Assembly (NCBI RefSeq): GCF_026248825.1
Contig: NZ_CP110973.1
Span: 3,739,001-3,803,000 of the forward strand
Source of the DNA: Larkinella insperata
Lineage (GTDB): Bacteria; Bacteroidota; Bacteroidia; Cytophagales; Spirosomataceae
Length of the DNA: 64,000 nucleotides
Direction of reading: 5' to 3'
The stretch's first letter is position 1. Every line of letters starts with the position of its first letter. The notes beneath the pieces were generated by a model. It saw only the letters and a list, made by a program, of their open reading frames with translations, was not told the DNA's origin and searched no databases. This document shows, one piece after another, positions 45,213 through 54,331 of this stretch. The position numbers were made by a program, and so were the translations under genes.

Positions 45213-45986
45213 ATGAGCAATACAATGAATTTTTCTGACCGATTCAAGGGTCAGGTGGCCATCATTACGGGCGGGGCCGACGGGCTGGGGAAATCCATTG
45301 CCCAGCGATTGGGCGCGGAGGGCGCGTCGCTGGCCCTGTTTGATCGGAATACGGTTTTGCTGGAACAAACGGCGCAGGAGCTAATGGCGCAGAACATTCG
45401 CGTTCGAACCTATACCGTTGATATTTCGCAGGAAGAAGCGGTGAAACATTCCGTTGCGCAAACCGTGAAGGATTTCGGGAAAATCGACGTGGTGGTGCAT
45501 TCGGCGGGTATTGTCGGGCCGACCAGCACGAAAATCACGGACTACGCGACGGCGGATTTCGAGAAAGTCTGCGCCGTTAATCTGTTCGGGAGCTTTCTGA
45601 TTACTAAACACACGGTTGGCCACATGGCCGGGCGCGGCTACGGCCGGATTCTGCTGATTGCGTCCATTGCCGGCAAAGAAGGGAATCCGGGCATGGTGGG
45701 CTATTCGGTCAGCAAAGCGGGCGTTATTGGGCTGGTCAAAGCCATTGCCAAGGAATACGCCACCGCCGGAATCACCATCAACGGGCTGGCCCCGGCCGTA
45801 ATCCGGACCGCCATGAACGCCGACACCGCCCCGGAGCAACTCGCTTACATGACCGCCAAAATACCGATGGGCCGCCTGGGTGAGCCCGACGAAGTGGCCG
45901 CGATGGCCACCTTTATCGTTTCCCCCGAAAATAGCTTTTCAACCGGTTTTATTTACGACATTTCGGGCGGCAGGGCAACGTATTGA
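45213..45986 (+). CDS. SDR oxidoreductase, FabG-like
   Basis: This 257-residue classical SDR has the NAD(P)-binding TGGADGLG (19-26), HSAGIVG (96-102), and catalytic Ser151, Tyr164 and Lys168 (YSVSK). The C-terminal TAKIPMGRLGEPDEVAAMATFIVSPENSFSTGFIYDISGG is typical of the family. Enzymes named for 3-oxoacyl-ACP reduction often act on sugars when in a sugar cluster, as here. It ends 17 bases from a convergent EamA gene. Confidence 0.85.
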   Translation: MSNTMNFSDRFKGQVAIITGGADGLGKSIAQRLGAEGASLALFDRNTVLLEQTAQELMAQNIRVRTYTVDISQEEAVKHSVAQTVKDFGKIDVVVHSAGIVGPTSTKITDYATADFEKVCAVNLFGSFLITKHTVGHMAGRGYGRILLIASIAGKEGNPGMVGYSVSKAGVIGLVKAIAKEYATAGITINGLAPAVIRTAMNADTAPEQLAYMTAKIPMGRLGEPDEVAAMATFIVSPENSFSTGFIYDISGGRATY

Positions 45987-46003
45987 CTGTTTGAAGACCG
46001 GCC

Positions 46004-46918
46004 TCAGTAAGCCGCTTCCGGCTTTTTCAGGGTTAACAAAATAACCGTCGATAAAATCAGCAATCCGCCCAGCCAGTCAATGGATTCGAACGATACGCCG
46101 AGCCAGAGAATCGAAAGGACGGTTGCCGATAACGGTTCGACGGACGACAGCAGGCTGGCGGTTTCGGCCCCGATCAGTCGGACGGCTTGCAGAAAAAACG
46201 AAAAAGCGATCACCGTGCCCAGCAGAATAACGGCTGCGGTCGACAGATACGTGTAAAGGTCCCAATGGCCCGAACCCTCCCACGGAGCGTGGACGAAACT
46301 AAAGGCGAATCCGCCGAGCAGCATTCCCCAGCCCGTAATAATCAGGGGATCGTAGCGATTGAGCAACCGCGTCGGTTGAATCGTGTAAAAAGCCAGTCCG
46401 AACGCGGCACCCAACCCCCAGAACAAGGCGTGGCCCGAGATGGAAAGCCGGTCGAAACGGCCGTGCGTAACCAGCAGGAAGGTTCCGATGGTCGCCATGA
46501 AAACCGCCAGATACTGAAAAGGCGCGGGCCATTTACGGTTTCGAAAAGCCAGGTAAATCACGATCAGCACCGGCCCCACATACTGGAGAACCGTGGCCGT
46601 AGCGGCATTGGAATGTTCGATGGCGGCAAAGTAGGTATATTGTACGGCCGGAATACCGACAAAACCAAACAGGAGAATTTGGGCTACATCGCCGTTGTTG
46701 CGCCAGAGTTGCCACACCGCCGGTCCTTTGCGAAGATAAGCCATCGTTAGCAGAATGAAACCGGAAATAAGCAGCCGGATCGTCACCAGCCATTCGGTGT
46801 TAATGCCCCGCTGGTTGAACAAAAACTGAGCAAACGCGCCGGAAACACCCCAAAAAGTAGCCGCAACAATGGCCAGCGCAAACCCGACCCACCGGCTTTT
46901 TTCATTCCCTAACTTCAT
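46004..46918 (-). CDS. EamA (DMT) family transporter
   Basis: This 304-residue membrane protein has ten predicted helices in two EamA repeats. The first half has WGVSGAFAQFLFNQRGINTEWLVTIRLLISG, and the second has LNRYDPLIITGWGMLLGG and GAETASLLSSVEPLSATVLSILWLG, a very typical EamA signature. Members move small metabolites such as amino acids or sugars, usually outward. The gene is alone on the minus strand between the SDR and K+ channel genes. Confidence 0.9.
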   Translation of the reverse strand: MKLGNEKSRWVGFALAIVAATFWGVSGAFAQFLFNQRGINTEWLVTIRLLISGFILLTMAYLRKGPAVWQLWRNNGDVAQILLFGFVGIPAVQYTYFAAIEHSNAATATVLQYVGPVLIVIYLAFRNRKWPAPFQYLAVFMATIGTFLLVTHGRFDRLSISGHALFWGLGAAFGLAFYTIQPTRLLNRYDPLIITGWGMLLGGFAFSFVHAPWEGSGHWDLYTYLSTAAVILLGTVIAFSFFLQAVRLIGAETASLLSSVEPLSATVLSILWLGVSFESIDWLGGLLILSTVILLTLKKPEAAY

Positions 46919-46945
46919 AGCGAAATAAACCTATTTGACGAGATG

Positions 46946-46953
46946 CAAAATTA
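46946..46953 (-). promoter_or_regulatory. Bacteroidota -7 box for the EamA gene
   Basis: The minus strand reads TAATTTTG, a perfect TAnnTTTG box 27 bases before the start codon. The -33 element is not obvious. Confidence 0.5.
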
Positions 46954-47065
46954 TTTCAAGGGACTGGAATAGTTTCGCTCTTTTTGCACCTTCACGTAGA
47001 TTTCTTGTTGCAGGCCGCCATCGGTCAGCAACCAAGTAAGCGTGAGTTTGAAGAACCGTCAACGT

Positions 47066-47899
47066 ATGTCCACATCCGATCAAAAGCGCCCGCACACGCC
47101 CTGGCGCAGCCGCCTGCACGAGATTATTTTTGAATCCGATACGCCCGCCGGCAAGGCGTTTGATATTGCCCTGATTGGGAGCATCCTGGTCAGCGTTGCC
47201 GTTGTCATGCTGGAAAGTATGGGGCGGGTGAGGGCCGTTCACGGCGACCTGTTGCACAGCATCGAATGGTTTTTCACGATTCTGTTCACCCTCGAGTATC
47301 TTCTGCGCCTGATCAGCGTCCGTCAACCACTGCGGTATGCCACGAGCTTCCTGGGACTGGTTGACATTCTGGCCATCCTGCCCACGTACCTGAGTTTGCT
47401 TATTCCCGGCACGCAGTATCTGTTCACGATCCGAATTCTGCGCTTACTACGGATTTTTCGGATTCTCAAACTGTCTGAGTACCTGTCCGAAGCCTCCATC
47501 ATCACCAGTGCGTTACGAGCCAGCCAGCGAAAAATCAGCGTTTTTATCTTGACGGTGATCACGCTGGTCATCATTATCGGTTCCATCATGTACATCATCG
47601 AAGGCGAAGAACACGGCTTCGACAGCATCCCGACCAGCATTTACTGGGCCATTGTCACGCTGACCACCGTCGGCTACGGCGATCTTTCTCCGCAAACGCC
47701 CGCCGGCAAGGCGCTGGCTTCGCTGGTGATGATTATCGGCTACGGAGTCATTGCGGTACCCACCGGAATTGTGACGGTGGAGATTTCACAGGCGGCCCAG
47801 AAAATGCGGAAGGTGTCGGCGCAGTCCTGCCCTTCGTGCGGGTCGGAAGGCCACGACGCCGATGCGGTGTTCTGCAAATACTGCGGCTCGCATTTATGA
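47066..47899 (+). CDS. Voltage-gated K+ channel with C-terminal zinc ribbon
   Basis: The ATG is chosen; a GTG start 24 bases earlier is possible. The protein (277 residues) has six transmembrane segments. S4 carries regularly spaced arginines (IRILRLLRIFRILKLS), and the pore loop has the selectivity filter TTVGYGD, so it is a Kv-type potassium channel. The cytoplasmic C-terminus carries a four-cysteine zinc ribbon (CPSCG ... CKYCG), which is unusual for a channel and may bind zinc. It ends 4 bases before the convergent dehydrogenase gene. Confidence 0.88.
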   Translation: MSTSDQKRPHTPWRSRLHEIIFESDTPAGKAFDIALIGSILVSVAVVMLESMGRVRAVHGDLLHSIEWFFTILFTLEYLLRLISVRQPLRYATSFLGLVDILAILPTYLSLLIPGTQYLFTIRILRLLRIFRILKLSEYLSEASIITSALRASQRKISVFILTVITLVIIIGSIMYIIEGEEHGFDSIPTSIYWAIVTLTTVGYGDLSPQTPAGKALASLVMIIGYGVIAVPTGIVTVEISQAAQKMRKVSAQSCPSCGSEGHDADAVFCKYCGSHL

Positions 47900-47903
47900 C
47901 GCG

Positions 47904-50894
47904 TTACTGGCTGCCCAGTTCACTCAAAAACCGGATCAAATCCCGCACATCCTCTTCCGGATACGCATCCATCAGCCCGGTAGGCATCAGCGAGCCGCTT
48001 TCCGTCTGGTTCGCCAGTTCTCTCTTGTTGAGAATCCGGGTTTTCTGGGCTTCCGTGGTTTTGATGTGCAGCACCTCGGCGGTTTCGAACACCTTAATAC
48101 CGTGAATGATTTCGCCCTTCTTCGTTTCGACCTGCACCCGGTTGTAGCCTTCCTTGATGTTCTGATTAGGCCACAGCACTTCCGTAATCAGCTCCCGCGA
48201 TGACAATCCCCGGCCCACCGCCGACAGATTCGGGCCAATGGTGCCGCCTTTTCCGTTCAGGGCGTGGCAGGCCGAACAACTGGGGTTGGCCCGGTAAATC
48301 AGCTCCCCGCGCCGGGCGTCGCCCTGTTCTTTCACGTTTTTCGCCAGCTTTTCCACGTATTCGGGGCTGTACGGGCGGGAAATTACGGTCCGTTCTTCGG
48401 CCATTTTATTCAGGCGGTTGCTGAGTTCGGGGGCGTTGATTCCTTTAACCGCCAGGGCTTCCAGCACCAGCCGGGCCTGCGGTTTGGCAAGATTGGTTTT
48501 GCCCAGGTGCGCAGTCAGGGCCTGAAGGCCACCCCGCTGGTCGATCAGCGGAGTAATAATGGCCCGCACGGCTTCGCCCGAAAGCGCGGGCTGCTGCATC
48601 TCTTGTACCGTAGCGCCAGCCGCCAGCGCAACATCCAGTTCGCTCATGCCCTGCAACGCTGCCAGCCGGATTTTCTGGGGCGTTTCGGGCGTCGCCAGCA
48701 GTTTCTGAAGCAGGGGCAAAACCGTCCGGCCAGTTAGTTCGACCAGTGCCTTCAACCCCTCCGCCCGCACGCGTGGATCGGTTTGATTGCTCAACGTTAA
48801 CACGCGGATGGTCGGAGTCAGCGGACTGATTTTCCAGGCTTTGACCAAACGGACAGCGGCCATGTTGACATCGGTGTTTTTCGAAGAAAGGCTTTTTTTG
48901 AGGAAACTGGCGGCCTGCGGTGAAATGGTCTTCGCTTCCAGTTTGCCCACGCTTTCCAGGAAGTTCGCGTCCATCTGGGCCAGCGGTTGGCTGAGAACAA
49001 AGTCGATATCAGGGATTTTTCCGGTTTTGGTCAAACTCAGCAGCAGGCTGCGCCGAACTTCCGGCGTGAGGTTTTCCAGGCTCGCCAGCTTCCGAAACTG
49101 CGCCGGGGTGTACCCGGAAGGCGGTAGAATGCTCACCAGCCAGGCCAGGTGGGACGGTTTCCCGAAAGTAAGCTTGCCGATTTGCAGAGCCGGTTCCCAA
49201 ATCTCCTGCAACGCATAAGCGGTTTTGTTCAAAGCATACCGTAAGAACTTGTCCATTGGCCGGTCCAGCACCTGCGCGGCCAATGCCATTGCTTCCGGCG
49301 TCGGAACGTTGCTGACGGCCACCAGAGCTTCCAGCCGGACCCGGGCGTTTTCGTCCTGAATCAACGGTTCCAGCAGGGCCAGCGGATCGGCCAGCCGGTC
49401 GGACCAGCGCCCGGCAACGTGGGCGGCATAGGCCCGCGCCCCCGGTTCTTTTCCCTTAGCCAATTGCCGCAGCAAGTCTTCGTTGACGAGTTCGTGGCTC
49501 TCGAAAACGCCGAGGGCTTCCATCCGATCATGCTCATCGGTTGGCTCTAATCGGCCAACCCAGTCCGTTAGCGCCGGTTGTACTTCGGCCAGCGGTTTTT
49601 CGGCCAGCAATCGTTTCACCTGGTAGCGCACCCAGTGTTCGTCGGATTTTAAGTGATCCAGCAAGGCCACAGCGGATTGACCAGCCAGCTTTGGAGTCTG
49701 AACCAGAGGACGCCCGGTGGCCGTAATGCGCCAGATGCGTCCGTGGGTTTTGTCGCGGTCGGGGTGACGCATGGAAGCCTGGTAATGACCGATGATCGGG
49801 TTATACCAGTCCAGCACGTACAGCGCGCCGTCGGGACCAACTTTGATGTCAATGGGCCGGAAACTGCGGCTGCTCGACGTCAGAATCGGGTCGAGCAGCC
49901 GGGCCGTGTAGCCCGACGAATCGTTCGTTACCCGCATCCGCTCGATTTTGTTATTGTAATATCCGGCGATGACAAAATCCCCCCTGAGGTCGTCCGGCAA
50001 GTGTTTGGTCCGAATGATTTCGATGATCGAGCCTTTGATCACCAGCTTACCGATGGGCGGGAGCAGCGCCCGGTGGGTGGTTTTGACCAAACCCGGAACG
50101 GTATAAAACAATTCGGGGTCATTGGCTTTGTGAAACATTTCACCCCACTCGCCAAAGTTCATGCCCCACGGATTGACGCTGGCCATGGAGCCGTCCAGAA
50201 AATTGTCGAGCTGACGGCGCCGGGGTCGGTACCGCCAGATGGCCGCCCGGTCGGCTTTCTCGACGCCCCAGGCCGTTTCGACCCGGCTGTAAATGCTGTG
50301 CCCCTGCGAAAAAAACAATTCACCGCCCGAGCTCCAGAGAAACGAGTTGATGGTCTGGTGTGAATCGTGCGTGCCAAAACCGGCCATCAGCACCTCCCGC
50401 GTGTCGGCCCGGCCGTCGCCGTTGGCATCTTTCAGAAAAACCAGCTCGGTTTGCTCACCCAGATAAACCCCGCCGTGGCCCAGTTCAAAGCCCAGCGGCA
50501 TCATCAGGTTGTCCGCAAAAACAGACGACGTATCGGCCCGGCCGTCGCCGTTTCGGTCTTCCAGAATAATGAGTTTGTCGAAGGGTTTTTTGCCGGGTTC
50601 GAGTTGCGGATAGGAGGGGATGGTCAGCACCCACAGGCGGCCTTTTTCGTCCCACCGCATGGCGCAGGGGTCGGCAATACCGAGTGCTTCGGAAGCAAAC
50701 AGTTCGACCTTGTAGCCGTCGGCCAGCTGGAAGGATTTCAGTTCGGCGGCCACCGAATTATCCGTCTCGGCCGGAGCCACCGACATAACGTTGATCTGGG
50801 CCAGACCACCAGTGAGCCGACCCAACAGGAACAGACCCAGGAAAATGGTTTGACGAACGATGGGTTTGCGGGCAAAAATCATTTGGCAGAACAT
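47904..50894 (-). CDS. Large PVC-type dehydrogenase with HEAT repeats and haem c domain
   Basis: This 996-residue exported protein has a signal peptide (about 1-33; an alternative start at Met5 is possible). The N-terminal propeller (about 45-400) has VELFASEALGIADPCAMRWDEKGRLWVLTIPSYP and KVGPDGALYVLDWYNP. HEAT-like helical repeats cover about 415-830. The C-terminal haem c domain has Cys873, Cys876 and His877 (CSACH) and the TIGR02603-type ending RVQVETKKGEIIHGIKV through YPEEDVRDLIRFL. It is the last gene of the minus-strand arm, after the DUF1080-SGNH gene. It probably couples sugar oxidation to the respiratory chain. Confidence 0.85.
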   Translation of the reverse strand: MFCQMIFARKPIVRQTIFLGLFLLGRLTGGLAQINVMSVAPAETDNSVAAELKSFQLADGYKVELFASEALGIADPCAMRWDEKGRLWVLTIPSYPQLEPGKKPFDKLIILEDRNGDGRADTSSVFADNLMMPLGFELGHGGVYLGEQTELVFLKDANGDGRADTREVLMAGFGTHDSHQTINSFLWSSGGELFFSQGHSIYSRVETAWGVEKADRAAIWRYRPRRRQLDNFLDGSMASVNPWGMNFGEWGEMFHKANDPELFYTVPGLVKTTHRALLPPIGKLVIKGSIIEIIRTKHLPDDLRGDFVIAGYYNNKIERMRVTNDSSGYTARLLDPILTSSSRSFRPIDIKVGPDGALYVLDWYNPIIGHYQASMRHPDRDKTHGRIWRITATGRPLVQTPKLAGQSAVALLDHLKSDEHWVRYQVKRLLAEKPLAEVQPALTDWVGRLEPTDEHDRMEALGVFESHELVNEDLLRQLAKGKEPGARAYAAHVAGRWSDRLADPLALLEPLIQDENARVRLEALVAVSNVPTPEAMALAAQVLDRPMDKFLRYALNKTAYALQEIWEPALQIGKLTFGKPSHLAWLVSILPPSGYTPAQFRKLASLENLTPEVRRSLLLSLTKTGKIPDIDFVLSQPLAQMDANFLESVGKLEAKTISPQAASFLKKSLSSKNTDVNMAAVRLVKAWKISPLTPTIRVLTLSNQTDPRVRAEGLKALVELTGRTVLPLLQKLLATPETPQKIRLAALQGMSELDVALAAGATVQEMQQPALSGEAVRAIITPLIDQRGGLQALTAHLGKTNLAKPQARLVLEALAVKGINAPELSNRLNKMAEERTVISRPYSPEYVEKLAKNVKEQGDARRGELIYRANPSCSACHALNGKGGTIGPNLSAVGRGLSSRELITEVLWPNQNIKEGYNRVQVETKKGEIIHGIKVFETAEVLHIKTTEAQKTRILNKRELANQTESGSLMPTGLMDAYPEEDVRDLIRFLSELGSQ

Positions 50895-50932
50895 TCCGGT
50901 TTCAGAGATCGTGTTTCGGTGGGTAAGGCTTC

Positions 50933-52504
50933 TTACCGCACGGGGGCCAGCTTGCGTTGTTCGTCGGCAATGCGCTGTTCGGCTTCCCGGATCAGGGGCT
51001 CGAAGGCTTTCATTTCTTCGGGGAAAATTCGGCGGGTTTTGTCCTGCCAGTCGTGGCTAAAGGGCTGCGTCGTCCGGTCGCCGTTCAGAAACGCCCAGTT
51101 GCTGGGCCGCCAGTAATTAAACCACAGGATATTTTTCTGCCGCACTTCCCGGTTGAGCGCTTCCAGCTTTTCCAGTGATCTGACCGGCGGATTCAGGTAT
51201 TTAAAAATTTGGGTCGCCACCTGTTCCTGCCCTTCTTTGGTTAAATGGATTCCGTCGACGGTAATTGGTCCGGCTAAGTCCGACGACCGCAGGGAATGAA
51301 ACAGGTCAACAAAACCGTATCCTTCCGCTTCGGCCAGTTTCCGGATGGCTTCGGTGTATTGTTCGACGGGGGCCGTGTTCATCGGGTTTTCCGATTTCCC
51401 GAGCGGAGTCTGCGGCAAACGGGCGGGTTCGAACGGTATGGGGGAGAGCAGCACCAGCCGCCGATCCGGTTGGCGAATGCTGTCCAGCAATGTCTGGTAG
51501 GCGGTGATGAAGTGCGGAAGTGATTTTTCGCCCTGGAGCGACTCCATCTGGCCAAACTGCACAAATACGACCTTGGCGCCCAGACTGTCCAGATTTTTGC
51601 TCCAACTGCCAAACCCCACATCGCGGAACTGCTCGTAAACCGTGTCGCCGTCCCAGCCCAGGTTCCAGATGTGCAATCGGGTGGCCGGGAAAGCCGCGTA
51701 AAGCCGCGTCTCCAGAATACCGTCCTTGCGCATGGCGGCAATGTTACTGCCCCCGGCGAAAGCAATAACGTCACCCGACTGGAAGACCGGCATGGCGCTG
51801 CTCCGGCGTTTGTCCAGCGGCATTTTCAACTGGCGGTTCAATTCCGCTTCATTCAGCCCGGCTAACGCAACGTTGGGGTTGTGAACCAGCTGGTTGATCT
51901 TGTAGGTAACGGTTTGTGGCTCTCCGCTGTGAATCTGGAGCGCCATGTATCCCGACGCATCTCCGCCGGGATCTCTGATCGCAACGGCCAGTTTTCCGTT
52001 GATTGCCGTCCAGATCCGGTCGCCCACGGCTAGAATCTCGTACTGATTCCACTGACCGCGTTGAACGGCTTTTTCGCCCCGGTCCGACCAGTCCAGTTTC
52101 TGCCGTCCGTGTTCGTGGTAGAGCCGCCCCCAAACGTCCTGGCCCATGTCGGCCTGGTAGCCCAGCGCCTGGCCGGACGCGTCGGCTTTCTGGGAGCGAA
52201 ACTGAATCCCGGCATTGCGGTCGTCCGGTTCGAGCTTGACATCGACGCTCAGGTAAAAATCCGCCACCTTGACCGACGACCAGAGAAATTTGTTTTTGTC
52301 AACCGGCTGATCAGCCCGGCCCACAATGGTACCGTTTTTTACCGACCAGTACTTCACGTCCGTGGCCGACCAGCCGGTTAGATCCCGGCCGTTGAAAAAT
52401 GCTTTGTCGACCCGGGGTTGTGCCCGGCCTGCAAAAACCGTAAGGCAGAGCAGAAGCGGCAAAAACCGGCGAAAGCCGTTGCCAAAGGAGTTGGAGAGAA
52501 TCAT
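50933..52504 (-). CDS. DUF1080 (3-keto-disaccharide hydrolase-type) fused to SGNH hydrolase
   Basis: This 523-residue exported protein has a signal peptide (about 1-29). The DUF1080 beta-sandwich (about 34-215) has FFNGRDLTGWSATDVKYWSVKNGTIVG and AGIQFRSQ. Pfam lists this family as 3-keto-disaccharide hydrolase. The SGNH domain (about 245-450) has the block I serine in AFAGGSNI, FVQFGQME where GxND is usual, and the catalytic Asp/His in VDGIHLT. The C-terminal tail (450-523) is charged. A two-domain enzyme of this kind could deacylate and cleave an oxidised glycoside. The dehydrogenase gene follows after 38 bases. Confidence 0.83.
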   Translation of the reverse strand: MILSNSFGNGFRRFLPLLLCLTVFAGRAQPRVDKAFFNGRDLTGWSATDVKYWSVKNGTIVGRADQPVDKNKFLWSSVKVADFYLSVDVKLEPDDRNAGIQFRSQKADASGQALGYQADMGQDVWGRLYHEHGRQKLDWSDRGEKAVQRGQWNQYEILAVGDRIWTAINGKLAVAIRDPGGDASGYMALQIHSGEPQTVTYKINQLVHNPNVALAGLNEAELNRQLKMPLDKRRSSAMPVFQSGDVIAFAGGSNIAAMRKDGILETRLYAAFPATRLHIWNLGWDGDTVYEQFRDVGFGSWSKNLDSLGAKVVFVQFGQMESLQGEKSLPHFITAYQTLLDSIRQPDRRLVLLSPIPFEPARLPQTPLGKSENPMNTAPVEQYTEAIRKLAEAEGYGFVDLFHSLRSSDLAGPITVDGIHLTKEGQEQVATQIFKYLNPPVRSLEKLEALNREVRQKNILWFNYWRPSNWAFLNGDRTTQPFSHDWQDKTRRIFPEEMKAFEPLIREAEQRIADEQRKLAPVR

Positions 52505-52933
52505 CGTTTTGTCGGGTTACAGGGGCCTTCTCAACCTGGATAGCGAGGAGGGGCTCGGTCACATTCAAGACCCCGGAATCTGCTTCCGATCCGGGTTAAT
52601 AATGATTTCGTCGAGCGGAATCCGGTATACCGGATTCCGCTCGGTAACCCTAAAAGTCATAACCGGAGGAGCACTACCCAACGAATCACCATATTTCTGC
52701 GAATTGATTTTTGGACGGTGTTAAATTGGCTCATTGTCTTGACAGCCAGATCGCTGCAGAGCGGTTCGGGCCTGCGTCTATGCTCAAAAGTCCGCTCCAT
52801 CCGGTGTTCGCGGGCAGCCAGCGAGGACGGTGGATTCCGTTGCTGTACGACATCGGTATTTCTACCTCGCGGGCCTTCATTCCGAAACGTTCTGGAACCG
52901 GCCCGTCGGGTTCTGGTAGCAGGGAAAAGCCGC
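52505..52933. other. 429-base non-coding gap before the DUF1080-SGNH gene
   Basis: The gap separates the BASS transporter stop codon from the DUF1080-SGNH start codon on the minus strand. It holds a 32-bp perfect palindrome, described separately, and a smaller nearby dyad (CCCGGA ... TCCGGG near 52573-52594). The part from 52680 to 52930 gives no recognisable protein in any frame and no T-tract terminator. It may carry a separate promoter for the last two genes of the minus arm, but no clear TAnnTTTG box was found. Confidence 0.6.
52612..52643. promoter_or_regulatory. 32-bp perfect palindrome
   Basis: CGAGCGGAATCCGGTA is followed directly by its exact complement, giving a loopless 32-bp palindrome 108 bases upstream of the DUF1080-SGNH start codon. 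No T-tract follows on either strand, so an operator for a dimeric regulator is more likely than a terminator. Confidence 0.6.
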
Positions 52934-54268
52934 CTACCGGGTTTCTTTTGCCAGCTCGCTTACGGTTTGGGCCGTCATAGACGCATCGGGGCCGGGATGG
53001 GGGCCAGCGGGCCGTTTCCGGAACCAGTTCGCCAGGGCCGACCCCGTCACGTTCTGCAACGGTCCGAAGATGGCCGACGCCAGCCCCAGCGTCGCCACTT
53101 TTCCCATTTTCAGGGCCAGGCCGGTGGCGACTCCGCCGTTTTGCATCCCCACTTCAAACGCAATGGTCCGGCGGTCGCGCTCGGGAAGGCCGAAGAGAAA
53201 AGCCGTGAAATAGCCGATGCTGAGCCCGATGACGTTATGCAACAGGCAGGTAACGATCAGCAGTCCGCCGACTTGCAGCAGGTTGTCGCGTCCGGACGCC
53301 GTTATGATTACGGTGTTGATCACAATGCCGAGCATGGCCACAAACGACAGGGCGCTTTCAATCATCGGCCGGTCGATGGTTCGGGTATTTCTTAGCAGGC
53401 TGGCGCAGACCATCGGGAGCAGGTAAAACCAGAACGTTGAACTGAGCAAGGCCATCAGGAAACCCGTAAAGCCGGAACGGGTAACGAACATCATAAGGAC
53501 GTTGGTTACCAGAATGACCGCGGCAAAGGCCAGCAACTGAACGGTTTTCGCCCGGCGGGTTAGGTTGCCAAAATAAAACAGGTTGAAAATGAAACCCGCC
53601 ACCACCGGAATGATGATCATGTTGGTGATGTCGATCATCATGTGCGCAATGTCGATTTCAACGTACTGACCGCCCAGCCATTTCATCAGAAAGGGCGTGA
53701 TAAACGGGGACAGAATGGTTGAACAGGCCCCGATGGTAACGGCCAGGGCCAGGTTGGCACCCGACAGGTACGACATGACATTGGACGCCATTGCGCTCGA
53801 AACGCAGCCGATCAGGATAACGCCCCCGGCAATTTCCGGCTCAAAGTCAAACAGGTGCGACAGGCCGAAACCCACCAGGGGCATCACCATAAAATGACAG
53901 CAAATGCCGATCAGCACGCCTTTCGGCATCCTGACGACTCCCTTGAAATCATCGAAACTCATGTGCGAACCCATGCCGAACATGGTCAACTGCACGAAAG
54001 GAACAATCAGCCGTTTGAGTTCAAAATTGCCGACGGTAAAGAAATAGCCGGGGTAGAACATGGCGACCGTGACGGCCGCCAGAATCCAGACGGTGTAGGA
54101 AAATCCCCTGAGCTGGGCAAAGCCCCGGAAGCCCAGCGCCAGCAGTACCAGGGCCACCATCAGGCCGGGGCCGGTTCCCGCCAGATGACCGGAGTAATGC
54201 ATCACCGCCGAGCCCGCAAAGGCCAGGCCGGACAACGCCAGCAGGAAAATCGACAAACGACGCGGCAT
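52934..54268 (-). CDS. Bile acid:sodium symporter (BASS) family transporter
   Basis: This 444-residue transporter has about ten hydrophobic helices. MSFDDFKGVVRMPKGVLIGICCHFMVMPLVGFGLSHLF and GGVILIGCVSSAMASNVMSYLSGANLALAVTIGACSTILSPFITPFLM are BASS hallmarks. The segment FEVGMQNGGVATGLAL forms the second sodium-binding crossover. BASS proteins import organic acids or bile acids with sodium, and plant and bacterial members move pyruvate, pantothenate or keto acids. It lies 63 bases after the D-lyxose isomerase gene in the minus arm. A role in uptake of a product of that pathway is likely. Confidence 0.9.
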   Translation of the reverse strand: MPRRLSIFLLALSGLAFAGSAVMHYSGHLAGTGPGLMVALVLLALGFRGFAQLRGFSYTVWILAAVTVAMFYPGYFFTVGNFELKRLIVPFVQLTMFGMGSHMSFDDFKGVVRMPKGVLIGICCHFMVMPLVGFGLSHLFDFEPEIAGGVILIGCVSSAMASNVMSYLSGANLALAVTIGACSTILSPFITPFLMKWLGGQYVEIDIAHMMIDITNMIIIPVVAGFIFNLFYFGNLTRRAKTVQLLAFAAVILVTNVLMMFVTRSGFTGFLMALLSSTFWFYLLPMVCASLLRNTRTIDRPMIESALSFVAMLGIVINTVIITASGRDNLLQVGGLLIVTCLLHNVIGLSIGYFTAFLFGLPERDRRTIAFEVGMQNGGVATGLALKMGKVATLGLASAIFGPLQNVTGSALANWFRKRPAGPHPGPDASMTAQTVSELAKETR

Positions 54269-54331
54269 AATCAGGTTCGGTTTATAAGGGTGTCCGGAAG
54301 CGGTTTCAAGGCCGCTGAACGGGGTTAGGAA

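Noticed and set aside
52680..52933. Possible gene remnant downstream of the BASS transporter gene
   Set aside because: No frame gave a recognisable family pattern on either strand, so no pseudogene is called.
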